Positions 60,379-64,000 of a stretch of DNA of 64,000 bases are shown piece after piece (position 1 is the first letter of the stretch; each line of letters starts with the position of its first letter). The position numbers and the translations under genes were made by a program. Source of the DNA: Corynebacterium sp. 74A. Lineage in GTDB: Bacteria; Actinomycetota; Actinomycetes; Mycobacteriales; Mycobacteriaceae. The stretch covers positions 62,001 through 126,000 of the forward strand of contig NZ_PQMG01000004.1 of the NCBI RefSeq assembly GCF_008930665.1, read 5' to 3'. The notes under the pieces are model-generated. The model made no database searches. It saw only the letters and a list, made by a program, of their open reading frames with translations, and had not been told where the DNA came from.

Positions 60379-63024
60379 TTAGCTCTCGGCGGGCCCGCGG
60401 TAGGTACGCTTGGACTCGGCCTGGCGCACCTTGGCCACATCTCCGCCGATGTCCTCGGCGTCGATCTTGCCATCGTTGTTGATGTCGGCGGTGCCGGCCT
60501 CTTCCATCTTGGGCACGAATTGCTGGCGCAGCAGGAAGAGCTGGCGGACGGTTTCTTCCTTGATGCCGTCCTTCATGGCATTGAACATGTCGCCGCCCTC
60601 CTTCTGGTATTCCACCAGCGGATCGCGCTGTGCCATGGCGCGCAGGCCGATGCCTTCCTTGAGATAGTCCATCTCATAGAGGTGCTCGCGCCACTTCTGG
60701 TCCACGATGGACAAGATGATGGTGCGCTCCAAGTTGCGCATCTGCTCCTCGCCGCCGAGGGCGGTCACGGCCTCCTCCAGCTGGGCATAGCAGGCTCGGG
60801 CGTCGTCGATCAGCGCCTGGCGCAGCTCCTCGGCGGAGAGCTCGCCGGCCGCACCATACTCGGTGCCATCGATGAGCTGCTGGTACTCGAAGCTCGGGCC
60901 ATAGAGCGCCTCGAGGGCGTTCCACAGCTCATTGAGATCCCAGTCCTCGACGTAGCCCACCTCGGTGGCGGCGGCGACATAGGCGGAGAGGGTTTCGTCG
61001 ATCATGTTCTTCACAAAGGGCTCGACGTCCATGCCCTCGAGTATCTCGCGGCGCTCGCCGTAGACCACCTTGCGCTGCTCGTTCATCACTTCGTCGTACT
61101 TGAGCACGTTCTTGCGCGCCTCAAAGTTCTGGTTCTCCACCTGCGACTGCGCGGTCTTGATGGAGTTGGACACCATCTTCGCTTCGATCGGCACATCGTC
61201 CGGCACATTCAGGCGGTTCATCATGGACTCGATGGCCTGGCCGCGGAACCGCACCATGAGCTCATCGCGCAGCGAGAGGTAGAAGCGGGTCTCGCCCGGA
61301 TCGCCCTGACGCCCGGAGCGGCCACGCAGCTGATTATCGATGCGGCGGGACTCATGGCGCTCGGTACCCAGCACGTAGAGGCCACCGGCCTCGCGCACCT
61401 GCTCGGCGTACTTCTCGGAGCGCTTCTTGGCCTCGGCGATGGCCTCGTCCCAGGCCTCCTCGTACTCCTCCGGCTTCTCCACCGGATCCAAACCGCGCTC
61501 ACGCAAGGCCAGGTCCGCGAGAATATCCGGGTTGCCGCCCAGCACGATGTCCGTACCACGACCGGCCATGTTGGTGGCCACGGTGACATTGCCCGGCAAG
61601 CCCGCCTGGGCCACATACTGGGCCTCTTGCTCGTGGTGCTTGGCATTGAGCACATTGTGCTTGATGCCGCGGCGCTGCAGCAGGGTGGACAGGTACTCGG
61701 AACGCTCCACGGAGGTGGTACCCACCAGCACCGGCTGGCCCTTCTCGACGCGCTCGGCGATGTCATCGGCCACGGCCGCGAACTTCGCCTCCTGCGTCTT
61801 GTAGATCAAGTCGGGCTCGTCGCTGCGCTGGTTAGGGCGGTTCGGCGGCACAGCGATCACGTCGAGTTTATAGATTTGGTGCAGCTCGGCAGCCTCGGTC
61901 TCGGCGGTACCCGTCATACCGGCCAGCTTGTCGTAGAGGCGGAAGTAGTTCTGCAGGGTGATGGTCGCGAGAGTCTGGTTCTCGTTTTTGATCTCCACCT
62001 GCTCCTTGGCCTCAATGGCCTGGTGCATGCCCTCGTTATAGCGGCGACCAGAGAGCACACGACCGGTGAACTCGTCCACGATCATGACTTCACCGTTGCG
62101 TACGATGTAGTCCTTATCGCGGGTGAATAGCTCCTTGGCCTTGAGCGCATTGTTCAGGTAGCTGACCAGCTGCGAGTGCTCGGGCGCATAGAGATTGTCG
62201 ATGCCCAGCTGGTCCTCGACGAAGGATACGCCCTCTTCCTTCACACCAACGGTGCGCTTGCGCACGTCCACTTCATAGTGGATGTCCTTCTTCATGCGCG
62301 GAGCAATCTGGGAGAAGGCAGTGTACCACTGCGAGGTTCCCTCCACGGCGCCGGAAATAATCAGCGGGGTGCGGGCCTCGTCGATGAGGATGGAGTCCAC
62401 CTCGTCCACGATGGCGTAGTGGTGGCCGCGCTGCACCAAATCGTTGAGCGAGCGCGCCATATTGTCTCGCAGATAGTCGAAACCGAACTCATTATTGGTG
62501 CCATACGTGATGTCGGCAGCATAGGCTTCACGACGCTGCGCTGGGGTTTTCGTAGCCAGAATCACGTCGGTACGCAGCCCCAGGAAGCGGTGGACACGAC
62601 CCATCCACTCGGAGTCACGCTTAGCCAAGTAGTCGTTCACGGTGACCACGTGCACACCCTTGCCCTCGAGGGCATTGAGATAGGCGGGCAGCACACAGGT
62701 GAGGGTCTTACCCTCACCTGTCTTCATTTCGGCGACATTGCCGAAGTGCAGGGCGCCGCCGCCCATGATCTGCACCGGGTAGTGCTTCTGGCCGAGCACG
62801 CGCCACGACGCCTCGCGCGCCACCGCGAACGCCTCAACCACGAGGTCATCGACGGTTTCGCCGTCCTCGAGGCGCTTTTTGAACTCGTCGGTCTTTGCAC
62901 GCAGCTCATCATCGCTGAGCTTTTCGTAGTCCGATTCCACTGCGATGACCTGATCAGCGAGGTGACGCAGACGCTTGACAGCGCGCCCCTCACCCATCCG
63001 GAGTAGCTTTGACAGTCCTAGCAC
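60379..63024 (-). CDS. secA: Preprotein translocase ATPase SecA
   Basis: An 881-residue SecA. Walker A is MKTGEGKT at about residues 100-107, [12 protein letters not shown] is the DEAD-like motif, [12 protein letters not shown] and [10 protein letters not shown] follow in the second helicase domain, then the helical scaffold. The C-terminus lacks the zinc motif and ends with a [14 protein letters not shown] stretch. This is the main housekeeping SecA1. A GTG start at 63024 is preceded by AAGGA. The adjacent hpf gene is conserved. Confidence 0.95.
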   Translation of the reverse strand: MLGLSKLLRMGEGRAVKRLRHLADQVIAVESDYEKLSDDELRAKTDEFKKRLEDGETVDDLVVEAFAVAREASWRVLGQKHYPVQIMGGGALHFGNVAEMKTGEGKTLTCVLPAYLNALEGKGVHVVTVNDYLAKRDSEWMGRVHRFLGLRTDVILATKTPAQRREAYAADITYGTNNEFGFDYLRDNMARSLNDLVQRGHHYAIVDEVDSILIDEARTPLIISGAVEGTSQWYTAFSQIAPRMKKDIHYEVDVRKRTVGVKEEGVSFVEDQLGIDNLYAPEHSQLVSYLNNALKAKELFTRDKDYIVRNGEVMIVDEFTGRVLSGRRYNEGMHQAIEAKEQVEIKNENQTLATITLQNYFRLYDKLAGMTGTAETEAAELHQIYKLDVIAVPPNRPNQRSDEPDLIYKTQEAKFAAVADDIAERVEKGQPVLVGTTSVERSEYLSTLLQRRGIKHNVLNAKHHEQEAQYVAQAGLPGNVTVATNMAGRGTDIVLGGNPDILADLALRERGLDPVEKPEEYEEAWDEAIAEAKKRSEKYAEQVREAGGLYVLGTERHESRRIDNQLRGRSGRQGDPGETRFYLSLRDELMVRFRGQAIESMMNRLNVPDDVPIEAKMVSNSIKTAQSQVENQNFEARKNVLKYDEVMNEQRKVVYGERREILEGMDVEPFVKNMIDETLSAYVAAATEVGYVEDWDLNELWNALEALYGPSFEYQQLIDGTEYGAAGELSAEELRQALIDDARACYAQLEEAVTALGGEEQMRNLERTIILSIVDQKWREHLYEMDYLKEGIGLRAMAQRDPLVEYQKEGGDMFNAMKDGIKEETVRQLFLLRQQFVPKMEEAGTADINNDGKIDAEDIGGDVAKVRQAESKRTYRGPAES

Positions 63025-63365
63025 AGGCTCTACTTTTCCTTATATATCGACAACCGGAGCGACGCGCCGCCTCCGCGCCCTTCATCGGCGCGGCGCACGA
63101 CACACCCACGTTCAAGCTTTTGCTTCGTGCAGCATAACGCACTATCGGAGATGAAGATAAGGCGCCGCTGCCCACAAGTCTGTGCCTATTGTACGCACCC
63201 CAGCACGCAGAGTATGCAGCATGCCCTAAGAGCACCGCCCCGCCGGCTGGCTCCAGGGTGCAGCTAACCCGCCCGAGCTGGGCGGACCATACACAGCAGC
63301 GACCCGCCCCGAGCTGGTGTGCTCCGGGCGGGTCGAATGGCATTCCCGCCGTGGCGGTCGAGGAA
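63025..63365. other. Intergenic region between hpf and secA
   Basis: There is no gene here. About 29 bases beyond the hpf stop is a perfect 9-bp stem, GACCCGCCC (63301-63309) with GGGCGGGTC (63326-63334), with an inner GAGC/GCTC extension, likely the hpf terminator. A second hairpin, CCGCCC-GAGCT-GGGCGG, lies at about 63269-63285. Near 63030-63050 an AT-rich stretch (TATATA) may belong to the secA promoter. Confidence 0.6.
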
Positions 63366-64000
63366 CTAGCTCTCCTCATCCTCCGTCAGGGCGATCAGAC
63401 CGTAGTCGAAAGCGTGGCGGCGGTACACCACGGACGGACGGTTGGTCTCCTCATCGATGAAGAGGTAGAAATCGTGGCCCACCAGCTCCATCTCGGAGAG
63501 AGCATCGTCCACGCTCATCGGGGTAGCGGTGTGCTCCTTGCGACGAACGATCTGGCCGGGCATAACATCCTCCACCTTGTCAGCGTAGGTGTCTGCATAA
63601 CGATCATCCTCCTCCACGCGGGCGGCCTTCGCCTCGTCCACGAGTTCGCGGGCGATCTCGCCAGTGGACAACGGGGCGCGGTGACCAGAACGGCTGATGG
63701 TGCGGCGGGCCTTCACCTTGCGCAGCGAGCGCTCCATCTTGGCCAGCGCGGTCTCCAGCGCGGCGTAGAAGCTATCCTCCTTCGCCTCGGCGCGAGCCAA
63801 GTGGCCCTTACCGGTGGCGGTGATCTGAATACGATCGGCGCGATCGGCACGGCGCGGATTCGGCTCGTGCTGCAGCTCGACGTGGAAGAAGGTAAGGGTG
63901 GGATCGAGGCGCTCGATCTTGGAGAGCTTAGTATTGACACGCTCAGCGAAGTGCTCGGGAACCTCAACGTTGCGTCCAGTAATGCGAACCTGTGCTTCTG
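63366..64000 (-). CDS. hpf: Ribosome hibernation promoting factor, long form (5' end cut off by the window)
   Basis: The visible part codes for about 210 residues. An S30AE/YfiA-type N-terminal domain (VRITGRNVEVPEHF..., FFHVELQHEPNPRRADRADRIQI, FYAALETALAKMERSLRKVKAR) is followed by a linker with a Glu/Asp/Lys pattern and a C-terminal dimerisation domain (MSVDDALSEMELVGHDFYLFIDEE). This is the long HPF that forms 100S dimers. The start lies outside the window to the right. Corresponds to Rv3241c. Confidence 0.92.
   Translation of the reverse strand, partial: EAQVRITGRNVEVPEHFAERVNTKLSKIERLDPTLTFFHVELQHEPNPRRADRADRIQITATGKGHLARAEAKEDSFYAALETALAKMERSLRKVKARRTISRSGHRAPLSTGEIARELVDEAKAARVEEDDRYADTYADKVEDVMPGQIVRRKEHTATPMSVDDALSEMELVGHDFYLFIDEETNRPSVVYRRHAFDYGLIALTEDEES

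Noticed and set aside
60520..62130. A 536-residue plus-strand open frame opposite secA
   Set aside because: It is rich in Leu, Gly and His, has no domain and lies wholly within secA, so it is a shadow.

Overview
The window comes from a high-GC, mycolic-acid-type actinobacterium, most likely a Corynebacterium. The evidence is gene order. From about 20.1 kb to the right end the genes follow, with a few losses, the Mycobacterium tuberculosis order Rv3193c to Rv3241c: UPF0182, Lon/PDZ protease, DUF2342, TOMM-like protein, uvrD2, nudC, K+ channel, adnB, adnA, TIGR02569, moeZ, DUF3152, DUF3107, DEAD helicase, whiB1, rshA, sigH, SRAP, aroA, rsgA, desaturase and reductase, secA, hpf. No integrase or relaxase is visible, and species cannot be fixed from the sequence alone.

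Region 1 (about 1-19.86 kb) is the right-hand part of an integrated conjugative element, visibly less GC-rich than the rest. It abuts the 3' end of an initiator tRNA-Met (19813-19889). Next to the tRNA is a phage-like control region: a leaderless Cro/C1-type regulator on the plus strand, whose last residues are encoded inside the tRNA, faces an excisionase-like gene. The excisionase-like gene is followed on the minus strand by a helix-turn-helix replication initiator with an iteron-like repeat cluster inside its own coding region, and then by a WhiB-type Fe-S regulator. A structured leader precedes a long minus-strand operon of about 14 kb. It encodes a secreted repeat protein, a membrane-anchored protein, a cutinase-like protein, a P-loop-like protein, two small pilin-like or membrane proteins, a lipoprotein, a VirB8/TcpC-like protein, a TrbL/VirB6-like protein, a SCO6880-type protein, a protein of unknown role, a VirB4-like ATPase, a transposase-like HTH protein, a three-domain peptidoglycan hydrolase and a second TcpC-like protein. 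Its distal end carries a permease pair (DUF318 plus TIGR03943/DUF1980) and an unknown acidic protein. The combination suggests a type IV secretion machine adapted to a mycomembrane envelope.

Region 2 (20-48 kb) is core genome: membrane and proteolysis genes (UPF0182, Lon-like protease, SprT/M48-like peptidase), DNA repair (UvrD2 and the AdnAB recombination nuclease), NAD-cap/NADH pyrophosphatase NudC, a K+ channel, sulfur-carrier activation (MoeZ), an RNA helicase, a propeller-like secreted or anchored protein and a lipid kinase.

Region 3 (48-64 kb) is a stress-response and housekeeping block: whiB1, the 24-residue ribosomal protein bL37, the SigH-RshA redox sigma/anti-sigma pair, a DtxR/MntR-type metalloregulator, YbaK-type deacylase, SRAP-domain protein, aroA, rsgA, a ClC channel, an acyl desaturase with its ferredoxin-reductase partner behind a DtxR-box-like sequence, a HAD hydrolase, an Rv3235-family protein, secA and the 3' part of hpf, which runs off the right edge.
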